Source: Paraflavitalea devenefica
GTDB lineage: Bacteria; Bacteroidota; Bacteroidia; Chitinophagales; Chitinophagaceae
DNA: 64,000 nt
Assembly: GCF_011759375.1 (NCBI RefSeq)
Contig: NZ_JAARML010000009.1
Location: 1-64,000 of the forward strand
Direction of reading: 5' to 3'
Positions 52,509 through 60,415 of the stretch are shown piece by piece. Position numbers and translations under genes: made by a program. How positions within the stretch are numbered: position 1 is the first letter of the stretch; the number at the start of each line of letters is the position of its first letter. Below the pieces are notes generated by a model that made no database searches, was not told the DNA's origin, and saw nothing but the letters and a program-made list of their open reading frames with translations.

Positions 52509-52916
52509 ATGCAAACAACTATACCCTGGAGAAAACTACATGGACATGCCATGCCCCTGCTGGTCATTGGCATGCTTACATGGTCAACCTCTTCCTTTGC
52601 CATGCCGGGGCTTCCGGTTTCGTCTTCCGGGCAACCTGCCGACACCATCCTGGTGCAAAAGCAGGTGAACACCAAGAAACATAAGATCAGGTTATATCCC
52701 AATGCCAACCACCAGGTGCTATTCTTCAACGCCAGCGGAGAAGAAGGCAGGGTATATCAACTGTTCTTATTCAACCTGGAAGGCAAGCTGGTAAAACAGG
52801 CGAATATTCGCAATAAAGAAACAACTGTACTTAATAATATGGGAAAAGGCAATTACCTGTATGAAGTATTCAGTGATGATGAGCGGCTGGAAAACGGCCA
52901 GGTAATTGTGCGGTAA
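52509..52916 (+). CDS. Small exported protein resembling an isolated T9SS C-terminal sorting domain
   Basis: A 135-residue protein starting MQTTIPWRKLHGH; an in-frame TTG at 52455 is unlikely. Residues about 14-33 form a signal peptide (MPLLVIGMLTWSTSSFAM). The mature about 80 residues look like a type A sorting domain by themselves: RLYPNANHQVLFFNASGEEG, YQLFLFNLEGKLVKQ, GNYLYEVFSDDERLENGQVIV. There is no cargo domain in front. It could be a secretion decoy, a fragment left after loss of the cargo part, or a protein of its own. A hairpin terminator follows at 53123-53157. Confidence 0.75.
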   Translation: MQTTIPWRKLHGHAMPLLVIGMLTWSTSSFAMPGLPVSSSGQPADTILVQKQVNTKKHKIRLYPNANHQVLFFNASGEEGRVYQLFLFNLEGKLVKQANIRNKETTVLNNMGKGNYLYEVFSDDERLENGQVIVR

Positions 52917-53122
52917 ATAATCACTATTCTCTTGCTACCCTTAATTTATAACCAATAAGCAGCAGGGAAATTAGTAAAATCCAAATATCCGGTTGAGTCA
53001 AAAACCTGATCCGTTCCCTATCGTTCTAAGTACCCTGATAAAAAAGATTTTATTGATCACTCCCTGCGCCCGCTTATTGGGAGCAGCTTAAACGAACTCT
53101 GGTTTATCCCAGTATCCTCCGG

Positions 53123-53157
53123 TAGCCGGCTATGAATAATGGCCGGCTATCTGTTTT
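53123..53157 (+). terminator. Intrinsic terminator between convergent genes
   Basis: TAGCCGGC (53123-53130) pairs perfectly with GCCGGCTA (53142-53149) around an 11-base loop, followed by TCTGTTTTTAT. It terminates the plus-strand barrel/sorting-domain unit. The 206 bp between the preceding stop and this hairpin contain no gene. Confidence 0.8.
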
Positions 53158-53702
53158 TATCCAAGAAAAATCTTTCCTGCTTCTTCCCAACTACCTAACC
53201 TTTCATACTCCGTTTCGCGGAGGTTATGAGGCGTGGAATAGAGGTATTTTTTGCCTGGAAAATGCACCAGGTTGAACGCATGGTCATCTATCATATAATC
53301 GCCGTAAACAAGCCGCTTATCGCCGCAGAGGGTGATCTGCCGCCAGCTAAAGAAAGGGAAATGGTCCTGCAGCCACTCGTATTTATCTTTCAGGGAATTG
53401 GGGAATTCCATAGCAGCCGACACAATGAAGATCTCATACCGCTCATTCATTTCACGCAATACTTCCACACTGTCCTTCATCACCGGCAGGTGCCGGAAGA
53501 AGCCGGGCGATCTGAGACGGTCCCGTATCAGGGTATGGTGTTCCTCCGGGAAGCCTTTCACCCATGAACCTATCATCTTGCTATAATCCACTTTTCTTCC
53601 GTATTGCTGCTCATACCACGTGATCATATCCCCCATCGGATCAGCAATCACTTCATCCATGTCAATAATTACTCTCTTTTTGGTAGTCTGCTCCATCATC
53701 AA
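53157..53702 (-). CDS. 5'(3')-deoxyribonucleotidase (NT5C-type HAD phosphatase)
   Basis: A 181-residue HAD-superfamily phosphatase that dephosphorylates deoxyribonucleoside monophosphates. Motif I is DMDEVIAD with nucleophile Asp14 and general acid Asp16, motif II is FIVSAAM (Ser near 95), and the motif III/IV region carries GDKRLVYGDYMIDDHAFNL. The pattern LPVMKDSVEVLREM and the short length fit the mitochondrial/cytosolic dNT-like family. It lies 9 bp after uvrA on the same strand, suggesting one transcript and possibly a shared role in handling nucleotides from repair. Confidence 0.9.
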   Translation of the reverse strand: MMMEQTTKKRVIIDMDEVIADPMGDMITWYEQQYGRKVDYSKMIGSWVKGFPEEHHTLIRDRLRSPGFFRHLPVMKDSVEVLREMNERYEIFIVSAAMEFPNSLKDKYEWLQDHFPFFSWRQITLCGDKRLVYGDYMIDDHAFNLVHFPGKKYLYSTPHNLRETEYERLGSWEEAGKIFLG

Positions 53703-53711
53703 ATCTTCAAA

Positions 53712-56612
53712 TTATTTAAGTTCTTCTTTTAGAAATTTTGCGGTGTGACTTTCTTTCACCTTCAACAGGTCTTCCGGCGTTCCTTCAAACAGTATCCTGC
53801 CGCCGCCATCGCCTCCTTCAGGCCCCAGGTCTATCACATGATCGGCCACCTTGATAACATCCATATTGTGCTCAATCACCAATACCGTATTACCCCTGTC
53901 TACCAGCTTGTACAATACATCCAGCAGGTGCTGGATATCTTCAAAGTGTAAACCGGTAGTAGGCTCATCAAGAATATAAAAGGTTTTACCGGTATCCTTC
54001 TTACCCAACTCGGTAGCCAGTTTCACACGCTGCGCTTCACCGCCACTGAGTGTTACAGCCGACTGGCCCAGCGTAATGTATCCCAGTCCTACTTCTTCCA
54101 GCACTTTAATCTTACGGTAGATGTAAGGAACATTCTGAAAAAACTCCACAGCATCCTCTACCGTCATATCCAGTACATCACTGATAGACTTTCCTTTATA
54201 ACGTATCTCCAGAGTTTCCCGGTTGTACCGCCTGCCCTGGCATTTTTCACAATGCACATATACATCGGGCAGGAAGTTCATTTCTATCACGCGCATACCA
54301 CCGCCTTCACAAACATCACAACGGCCACTTTTCACATTGAAAGAAAAACGGCCTGCATTGTATCCCCTGATCTTTGCTTCGGGTACAGAAGCAAACAGGG
54401 TGCGTATATCAGTAAAGAAGCCGCAATAGGTAGCGGGGTTACTGCGCGGCGTACGGCCAATAGGGCTCTGGTCTATCTCTATCACTTTATCTACATGCTC
54501 CAATCCCTTGATGCTCTTATACTCCAGCGGGTTCATTTTGGAGTTATAGGCATGCTTGCTCAGGATAGGATAAAGGGTTTCATTGATAAGGGTTGACTTT
54601 CCACTGCCACTGACACCAGTTACCACGATGAACTTACCCAGCGGGAACTTAGTATCTACATTCTTCAGGTTATTACCTTTGGCGCCTTTTATCTCCAGGA
54701 ATTTACCATTGCCCTTACGCCGTTCTTTGGGAACAGCAATAGCCCGGTGACCATTGATATAAGAGGAAGTAAGAGTATCCAGTTTCAACAATGCTGCCGG
54801 ATCGCCCTGGGCTACTATCCTGCCGCCATGATAGCCAGCTTTGGGGCCTATGTCCACGAGGTGATCGGCTGCCAGCATAATGTCTTTATCATGCTCTACC
54901 ACGAGTACGCTATTGCCAATATTGCGCAGGTTTTTCAGCGCTTCTATCAGCCGCATATTATCGCGTTGGTGCAATCCGATACTCGGTTCGTCCAATATAT
55001 AGGTAATACCCTGCAATTGCGAACCGATCTGTGTAGCCAGCCTGATACGCTGCGACTCTCCCCCACTCAGGGTGCGGGAAGTACGGTTCATAGTGAGGTA
55101 ATTCAGCCCAACATCCAGTAAAAACTGCAGACGCTCCCTGATCTCTTTCAACACATCTTTGGCAATGGCATTTTGTTTATTGCTCAGCCGGTTCTCAATA
55201 CCAGTAAACCAGGCCATCAGCTTATCGAGGTTCAGCTCACTCAGTTCTGCAATATTCTTTTCATCTACCTTAAACCAAAGGCTTTCCTTCTTTAAGCGGG
55301 CGCCATTACAGGAATTACATACCCGCAGTTCCATGAACTGTTCTACCCAGTCGCGCAGGGCATCTGTATTACCACCGGCAAACCAGCGTTTCAATTGTGG
55401 GATCACGCCCTCATATTCCGTCTGGTATAAAGGACCTCCTGTAGTAGTTTCATCAAAATCAAACTGCTCTTCTTCCTCCGGCGCAGTTTCAGCGCCATAC
55501 AATACCAGGTTCAACGCCTTTTTGGGCAGGTCCTTCACTGGCATATCCAGGCTGAACTTATTCTTTTTAGCCAGTTGCTGCACCTGTTTAAACACATGGG
55601 CATCCCGTTCAGCACCCAAGGGAGCAATAGCCCCTTCATTAATAGTGAGGTTCTTATCAGGCATAATAGCTTCCATGCTGATCTGGTACACATTGCCCAA
55701 ACCTTTGCACACGGGGCAGGCGCCATAAGGACTGTTAAAAGAAAAAGTATTGGGTGAGGGCTCTTCGTAGCTGATGCCGCTGTCTTCGCACATCAGCAGT
55801 TTGGAATACTGTACCAGAGCTGCCTCTTTTCCGCTTACCCCTTCCACCGACAAAAACATGAGGTCCTTACCTACCTGCAATGCCTTTTGCACGCTTTGAC
55901 TTAAACGTACCCGCATATCATCGGTAACCGGCAGGCGGTCAATCACCACTTCAATATCATGGATCTTATACCTGTCTACCTGCATCTTGGGCGCCAGGTC
56001 TTTAATCTCGCCGTCGATACGTGCCTTGAGGTAACCTTTCTTGCGTATGTCTTCAAACAGCTCCCGGTAATGCCCTTTACGTCCGCGTATCAACGGCGCC
56101 AGTACGGTGATCTTTTTACCTTTAAACTTCTTGTATACATTGTCCACGATCTCCTCTTCGCTGAACTTCACCATCTTTTTACCGGTATTATAACTATATG
56201 CCTCGCCAATGCGGGCATACAATAACCGCATAAAGTCGTACACCTCTGTAATGGTGCCTACCGTGGAACGGGGGTTTTTATTGGTGGTCTTCTGCTCGAT
56301 AGAGATAACGGGCGACAGGCCGGTGATCTTATCCACTTCAGGCCGTTCCATATCGCCAATAAACTGCCGGGCATAAGCGCCGAAGCTTTCCATATACCTG
56401 CGCTGACCTTCGGCATAGATGGTATCAAAGGCCAGTGATGATTTACCACTGCCACTAATACCCGTAATGACCACCAGTTTATTTTTTGGAATACTAATAT
56501 CAATGTTCTTGAGATTATGTACCCGCGCTCCAAACACTTCTATCGCATCGTGCGATGCGTTACTGCCGGTTTGTCCGTTCTCTGCCGGCACTGCCTTTTT
56601 AACTTTCGCCAT
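53712..56612 (-). CDS. uvrA: Excinuclease ABC subunit A (UvrA)
   Basis: A 966-residue DNA damage sensor of nucleotide excision repair, a tandem ABC-type ATPase. First Walker A is GISGSGKSSL (51-60), second GVSGSGKSTL (about 670). Two ABC signatures (RTLSGGESQRIRLATQ and VTLSGGEAQRVKLATE) and zinc motifs (CPVCKG/CNSCNG and CDVCEGGG/CEKCQG) are all present. The length is near the family norm. A -7 element TATCTTTG on the minus strand (56632-56639) lies 20 bases upstream of the ATG. The deoxyribonucleotidase gene follows. Confidence 0.97.
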   Translation of the reverse strand: MAKVKKAVPAENGQTGSNASHDAIEVFGARVHNLKNIDISIPKNKLVVITGISGSGKSSLAFDTIYAEGQRRYMESFGAYARQFIGDMERPEVDKITGLSPVISIEQKTTNKNPRSTVGTITEVYDFMRLLYARIGEAYSYNTGKKMVKFSEEEIVDNVYKKFKGKKITVLAPLIRGRKGHYRELFEDIRKKGYLKARIDGEIKDLAPKMQVDRYKIHDIEVVIDRLPVTDDMRVRLSQSVQKALQVGKDLMFLSVEGVSGKEAALVQYSKLLMCEDSGISYEEPSPNTFSFNSPYGACPVCKGLGNVYQISMEAIMPDKNLTINEGAIAPLGAERDAHVFKQVQQLAKKNKFSLDMPVKDLPKKALNLVLYGAETAPEEEEQFDFDETTTGGPLYQTEYEGVIPQLKRWFAGGNTDALRDWVEQFMELRVCNSCNGARLKKESLWFKVDEKNIAELSELNLDKLMAWFTGIENRLSNKQNAIAKDVLKEIRERLQFLLDVGLNYLTMNRTSRTLSGGESQRIRLATQIGSQLQGITYILDEPSIGLHQRDNMRLIEALKNLRNIGNSVLVVEHDKDIMLAADHLVDIGPKAGYHGGRIVAQGDPAALLKLDTLTSSYINGHRAIAVPKERRKGNGKFLEIKGAKGNNLKNVDTKFPLGKFIVVTGVSGSGKSTLINETLYPILSKHAYNSKMNPLEYKSIKGLEHVDKVIEIDQSPIGRTPRSNPATYCGFFTDIRTLFASVPEAKIRGYNAGRFSFNVKSGRCDVCEGGGMRVIEMNFLPDVYVHCEKCQGRRYNRETLEIRYKGKSISDVLDMTVEDAVEFFQNVPYIYRKIKVLEEVGLGYITLGQSAVTLSGGEAQRVKLATELGKKDTGKTFYILDEPTTGLHFEDIQHLLDVLYKLVDRGNTVLVIEHNMDVIKVADHVIDLGPEGGDGGGRILFEGTPEDLLKVKESHTAKFLKEELK

Positions 56613-56631
56613 ATGATTTTTTGGGAAGGGT

Positions 56632-56639
56632 CAAAGATA
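56632..56639 (-). promoter_or_regulatory. TAnnTTTG -7 element of uvrA
   Basis: On the minus strand the sequence reads TATCTTTG, a perfect -7 element, 20 bases before the uvrA start, predicting a leader of about 14 bases. No clear -33 TTTG is at the expected distance. Confidence 0.45.
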
Positions 56640-56777
56640 AGAACAAATGCCAGACTGAAAGGTTGGGCACCGGAATGAGGATTTTCTTTCTCATTTTCAG
56701 GCAGATATGTCAGATTTTGGCAATGTGGTATAAAGTTTGAAAGGGGTGACTTGGATTTATTCAACAAAAAACTATTT

Positions 56778-57449
56778 ATGAAACCACTTCAAAACACCCT
56801 CACAGCAATCGTGGCAGCCTCTATCTTGTTAGGCGGTTGCAAAAGCATGAACAAAACCCAGAAAGGCGCTGTTATTGGTACTGCCGGCGGAGCAGTAGTT
56901 GGCGGCGTAATCGGTAAGGCAGCCGGTAATACAGCCCTGGGAGCCATTATAGGCGCTACCGTTGGTGGCGTTGGCGGCGCACTTATAGGGAAGAAAATGG
57001 ACAAACAGGCCAAGGAAATTGAGAATAGAGTTCCCGGTGCCAAAGTAGAACGTGTAGGGGAAGGTATTGTAGTAGAATTCAGCGAAAAGATTTTATTTGG
57101 CTATGACCGGTCCGACCTGTCGTCTTCTGCTGAAGGTAACCTGGACAAACTGGTATCTGTATTAAAAGAGTATCCTGATACCAATATTGAAGTACAGGGC
57201 CACACAGACAGCAAGGGTTCTGACTCCTATAACCAGGGGCTTTCTCAAAGAAGGGCCAGCGCAGTAGCCACCTATTTGCGTAACCGCGGCGTCAGCTCTT
57301 CCCGTATCACCACCAAAGGATATGGCGAATCAGCACCTGTAGCCACCAATGACACCGATGATGGCCGTGCACAAAACCGTCGTGTGAACTTTTTGATCAC
57401 AGCGAACGAAAAGATGAAACAGGACGCACAGAAAGAAGCACAAAATTAA
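56778..57449 (+). CDS. OmpA-family lipoprotein with glycine-zipper segment (YiaD-like)
   Basis: A 223-residue outer-membrane lipoprotein starting MKPLQNTLTAIVAASILLGGC (lipid Cys21). A glycine-zipper stretch (about 30-75, GTAGGAVVGGVIGKAAG and GAIIGATVGGVGGALIG) probably inserts in the membrane. The C-terminal OmpA domain (about 95-210) has the peptidoglycan-binding blocks FGYDRSDLSS, VQGHTDSKGSDSYN and NRRVNFLI. The ATG at 56778 starts the signal; an in-frame start at 56751 adds nine residues and is less likely. An imperfect promoter lies around 56727-56744. The porin gene follows 62 bp downstream. Confidence 0.9.
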   Translation: MKPLQNTLTAIVAASILLGGCKSMNKTQKGAVIGTAGGAVVGGVIGKAAGNTALGAIIGATVGGVGGALIGKKMDKQAKEIENRVPGAKVERVGEGIVVEFSEKILFGYDRSDLSSSAEGNLDKLVSVLKEYPDTNIEVQGHTDSKGSDSYNQGLSQRRASAVATYLRNRGVSSSRITTKGYGESAPVATNDTDDGRAQNRRVNFLITANEKMKQDAQKEAQN

Positions 57450-57511
57450 CCACCCCGACACACCTAAACCACTTCAAAGAAAAGTTCACCATAAATCAAA
57501 ATCAATAGCAA

Positions 57512-58180
57512 ATGAAAACGAAAGTATTTGCCTTTACCGCTGCATGTTTATTAGGAACCTTTATTTTACAGGCACAAAGTACAAAAACCACTGTTGGTGG
57601 TACTACCTTTGGCGTGCGTGCGGGTATTAACTTTCAAAACCTGAATGGCGAGTTTTTAGGGAATGATCTGGATTTTAAATTAAAGACAGGCTTTCATATT
57701 GGTGTAAACGCGGAAATCCCTATCGCGGATGAATTTTATATTCAGCCAGGTTTATTGTTCTCTACCAAAGGAGCCAATTGGGATGATGACGATGATACAA
57801 AAACAAATATCTCCTATCTCGAATTGCCCGTAAATTTCCTGTATAAACCTGTACTGGGAACCGGTAAGTTGTTATTGGGATTTGGTCCCTATGCCGGATA
57901 TGCAATAGGCGGCAAGGTTAAATCAGATGATGGAGATGTTGACCTTGAATTTGAGAGCGAATTACCAGCAAACCAAGTAGGAATGTATTTTTATACTGTT
58001 AGGCGTTTCGATTTTGGCGCTAATCTCCTGGCAGGTTATGAGTTCAACAACAAACTGTCTTTTCAACTCAATGCCCAACTGGGCCTCACCAATATCAGCC
58101 CCGAAGTGGTAGGAGCGGACAAAGATGATTTCAAAACCAAGAACACCGGTTTTGGCGTATCTGTAGGCTACCGTTTCTAA
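57512..58180 (+). CDS. Outer-membrane beta-barrel protein (PorT-like porin family)
   Basis: A 222-residue barrel with signal peptide MKTKVFAFTAACLLGTFILQAQ. TFGVRAGINFQNLNGEF, FYIQPGLLFSTKGANWDDDDD, YLELPVNFLYKPV, GFGPYAGYAIGGKVK and a final GFGVSVGYRF follow the same strand pattern as the paralog at 26191-26775. Acidic loops (DDDDDTK, DDGDVDLE) probably face outward. Co-directional with the OmpA-like lipoprotein; an intrinsic terminator follows at 58209-58245. Confidence 0.88.
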   Translation: MKTKVFAFTAACLLGTFILQAQSTKTTVGGTTFGVRAGINFQNLNGEFLGNDLDFKLKTGFHIGVNAEIPIADEFYIQPGLLFSTKGANWDDDDDTKTNISYLELPVNFLYKPVLGTGKLLLGFGPYAGYAIGGKVKSDDGDVDLEFESELPANQVGMYFYTVRRFDFGANLLAGYEFNNKLSFQLNAQLGLTNISPEVVGADKDDFKTKNTGFGVSVGYRF

Positions 58181-58208
58181 GCACTTTTACAGCAACAATC
58201 AGATCTAT

Positions 58209-58245
58209 AAAAGGCTGTCCCTCAGGGGCAGCCTTCTTTTTTTGT
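58209..58245 (+). terminator. Intrinsic terminator of the porin gene
   Basis: AAAGGCTGTCCC pairs with GGGGCAGCCTT around a TCA loop, followed by CTTTTTTTGT. It separates the porin unit from the riboswitch-controlled methionine unit. Confidence 0.85.
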
Positions 58246-58252
58246 AAGAAAA

Positions 58253-58283
58253 TTTGGAAATTTACTTTCCGGTGATATCTTTG
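58253..58283 (+). promoter_or_regulatory. Promoter of the SAM riboswitch transcript (TTTG - 19 bp - TATCTTTG)
   Basis: TTTG at 58253-58256, a 19-bp spacer and TATCTTTG at 58276-58283, a full match to the Bacteroidota promoter. Predicted transcript start about 58288, some 15 bases before the aptamer. Confidence 0.75.
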
Positions 58284-58302
58284 CACCAGTTCTTTATACA
58301 TC

Positions 58303-58411
58303 TCTTATCAAGAAAGGCTGAGGGAAATGGCCCGATGAAGCCTTGACAACCTGTCACGCTAACCAGCGCGATAAGGTGCCACGTCCAGCCCACGCAAGTG
58401 GGACAGATAAG
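58303..58411 (+). promoter_or_regulatory. SAM-I (S-box) riboswitch aptamer
   Basis: The 109-base element opens with CTTATCAAGAAAGGCTGAGG and closes with CAGATAAG, which pair as P1. The internal conserved blocks of the SAM-I family are present: GAGGGAAATGGCCC, GATGAAGCC, ACAACC and AAGGTGCCA. It senses S-adenosylmethionine. The downstream hairpin with T-run makes it a transcription-terminating switch: high SAM stabilises P1, frees the terminator and silences the trans-sulfuration enzyme, the QueF-like gene and homoserine dehydrogenase. Confidence 0.95.
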
Positions 58412-58451
58412 TCAGATCAATAGCTTCTATAATACTGTAACAACATATTTG

Positions 58452-58490
58452 AAAAGCTCTTCTGACTCATCGGAAGAGCTTTTTTGTTTT
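58452..58490 (+). terminator. Riboswitch-controlled terminator
   Basis: AAAAGCTCTTC (58452-58462) pairs perfectly with GAAGAGCTTTT (58473-58483), then TTTTGTTTT. The loop region 58461-58471 is complementary at 10 of 11 positions to GATAAGTCAGA (58406-58416), which contains the 3' strand of aptamer helix P1, giving an antiterminator pairing that excludes P1. Confidence 0.85.
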
Positions 58491-58491
58491 T

Positions 58492-58519
58492 TGCCCCTCT
58501 CCCTAAAGGGAGAGGCAAT
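58492..58519. repeat. Palindromic repeat in the methionine leader
   Basis: TTGCCCCTCTCCCT and AGGGAGAGGCAA are complementary apart from one unpaired C, around AA. It lies between the riboswitch terminator and the first gene and resembles dispersed CCTCTCCCT/AGGGAGAGG palindromes. It would form a hairpin in the full-length mRNA leader. Confidence 0.6.
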
Positions 58520-58662
58520 AAGGGCAGGGCAATAAAAGCAACGAACTCTTCCGAAGAATAACTACTCTTGATAAGTGCTGTCGCAGAACACTGTATAATC
58601 ACAACATTTAACATCGTTCCGGATTCCGCTGAAAGCGGAACAGAACAAAAAAACTGTTTATC

Positions 58663-59844
58663 ATGCAAGCGACAACACAACTCATTCACAGCATTCCTGT
58701 AGATCCGTTAACCGGCGCCGTATCCGTACCTATTTATCAAACCTCCACTTTTGTGCAGGAAGCGCCCGGTGTAAACAAAGGGTATGATTATGCCCGCAGC
58801 GGCAACCCTACCCGCGCCACCCTCGAAAGCATCCTGGCCAAACTGGAAGGCGGTGAAGTGGGTCTTGCTTTCAGTAGCGGACTGGCCGCCATTGACGCCA
58901 TTGCCAAACTCCTCCAGGCCGGCGATGAAATAGTAGCCGTAGATGATATTTATGGTGGCGCCTACCGGTTATTCACCCAGGTATACCAGCAATTCGGCAT
59001 TAAGATCAATTTCGTAGACACTTCCGATCCCGAAAAAGTATTCCATGCCATCACGCCCAAAACAAAGCTCATCTGGCTGGAAACACCCACCAACCCTACC
59101 CTGAAGATCTCCGATATTGAAGCCATTGCCAAAATAGCAAAAGCCAATAACTGTTTACTTTGCGTGGATAATACTTTTGCTTCACCCGCCTTACAAAAGC
59201 CTCTTTTGCTGGGAGCTGATATTGTAGTGCATTCTGCCACCAAGTACCTGGGCGGCCATAGTGACCTGATAGCCGGAGCAGTAGTAACCAAAGACAAAGC
59301 ACTGGGTGAAAAGATCAAATTTATCCAGAATGCCTGTGGCGCTATCCTTGCTCCTTTTGATAGCTGGCTGGTGATACGCGGTATTGAAACCCTGCACCTG
59401 CGCCTCCGTCAGCACTGCGCCACTGCACAGGAAGTGGCGGAATTCCTGGAAAAACATCCCGCAGTAGATAAAGTATACTATCCCGGTTTAAAAACGCATC
59501 CCAACCATGAGATAGCCAAAAAGCAATCCAAAGGCTTTGGCGGTATTGTTTCCTTCAGCCTGAAGAAAGATACGATCGAAGCAGCCGGCGCTTTTGCTAC
59601 TTCTACCCAACTGTTCAAACTGGCAGAAAGCCTGGGCGGCATCAAAAGCCTCGTCAGCCATCCCGCCACTATGACGCATAAATCCATTCCGGCCGAAAAG
59701 CGCCAGGCGGCAGGTGTATCAGACAGCCTTATCCGCCTGAGCATTGGCCTGGAAGAAGCAGAAGACCTGATCCAGGACCTGCAAACAGCCCTGGATGCAT
59801 TACACCAACACAGCCCACAGGCATTGGAAACAGTATTGGCATAA
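58663..59844 (+). CDS. Trans-sulfuration PLP enzyme (cystathionine gamma-synthase / beta-lyase type)
   Basis: A 393-residue Cys/Met metabolism PLP enzyme, first gene under the SAM-I riboswitch. Signatures: TLIHSIPVDPLTGAVSVPIYQTSTF-type N-terminus (residues 6-30, in parts), YARSGNPTR (phosphate binding, 43-51), SSGLAAIDAI, DNTFASPALQKPL, and PLP lysine K194 in HSATKYLGGHSD. The C-terminal MTHKSIPAEKR and SIGLEEAEDLIQDL are as in MetB/MetC. SAM control and the downstream homoserine dehydrogenase point to methionine synthesis (gamma-replacement on an activated homoserine, or cystathionine cleavage). The precise reaction is not resolvable by eye. Confidence 0.9.
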   Translation: MQATTQLIHSIPVDPLTGAVSVPIYQTSTFVQEAPGVNKGYDYARSGNPTRATLESILAKLEGGEVGLAFSSGLAAIDAIAKLLQAGDEIVAVDDIYGGAYRLFTQVYQQFGIKINFVDTSDPEKVFHAITPKTKLIWLETPTNPTLKISDIEAIAKIAKANNCLLCVDNTFASPALQKPLLLGADIVVHSATKYLGGHSDLIAGAVVTKDKALGEKIKFIQNACGAILAPFDSWLVIRGIETLHLRLRQHCATAQEVAEFLEKHPAVDKVYYPGLKTHPNHEIAKKQSKGFGGIVSFSLKKDTIEAAGAFATSTQLFKLAESLGGIKSLVSHPATMTHKSIPAEKRQAAGVSDSLIRLSIGLEEAEDLIQDLQTALDALHQHSPQALETVLA

Positions 59845-59877
59845 TTCATTAACCACTCAATAATTATTAACATCAAC

Positions 59878-60330
59878 ATGGCCACGGATACCATAAAAGA
59901 ACTGGTAAAGACGTATAAAGACATAGACAGCAGTCTTTTAATCGCTATCCCCAACCCCACCAACCAGGCGTATGAGATCAAGATCAAAATACCTGAGTTT
60001 ACCTTCCTGGGAGTAAGGGAGCAGCCTGACTTTGCCGTTATTTACCTCACTTTTTACCCCAAAAGCAAGATCATAGAACTGAAATCATTCAAACATTACG
60101 TTTTCCAGTTGCGGAATATCGTCGTATCCTACGAGCGCCTGATAAACATTATTTATGATGATCTGTTAAAGGTATACGATCCCGAAAGGCTGAGGCTGGT
60201 AATGATCTGCAACCCGCGTGGCGGCATCAGTTCCAAGCTCACGATTGATTCAGACTGGAAGTCAAGGGGTGGCCAGGAGAAGTTCAACGACTGGCAGATC
60301 ATTGAAGATGAATGGTCAGTAAGCATGTAA
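59878..60330 (+). CDS. QueF-like tunnelling-fold protein lacking the catalytic Cys
   Basis: A 150-residue homolog of the NADPH-dependent preQ0 reductase QueF. Matching blocks: IPNPTNQAYEIKI, PEFTFLGVREQPDFAVI (QueF: PEFTxxCPKTGQPDFATI), ELKSFKHYVFQLRN (QueF: ExKSxKLYxxxFRN), the Glu after it (SYERL; QueF FHE) and NPRGGIS. The nucleophilic Cys that forms the thioimide with preQ0 is missing, and the loop is one residue shorter; the only Cys (MICNPRGG) is elsewhere. The His before the conserved Glu is Tyr. The substrate-recognition Glu and the acidic D of QPDF remain. It is thus unlikely to reduce preQ0. It sits between the trans-sulfuration gene (33 bp) and homoserine dehydrogenase (85 bp) under the SAM riboswitch, so a role tied to methionine metabolism is possible but unproven. 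Confidence 0.8.
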   Translation: MATDTIKELVKTYKDIDSSLLIAIPNPTNQAYEIKIKIPEFTFLGVREQPDFAVIYLTFYPKSKIIELKSFKHYVFQLRNIVVSYERLINIIYDDLLKVYDPERLRLVMICNPRGGISSKLTIDSDWKSRGGQEKFNDWQIIEDEWSVSM

Positions 60331-60415
60331 AGAGAACAACAGGCGATTGCCGGTGCAATAACAACAACGACAACAACAATTAACAGTTCAGGAACAAAAA
60401 AATCGCAAATAGAAC

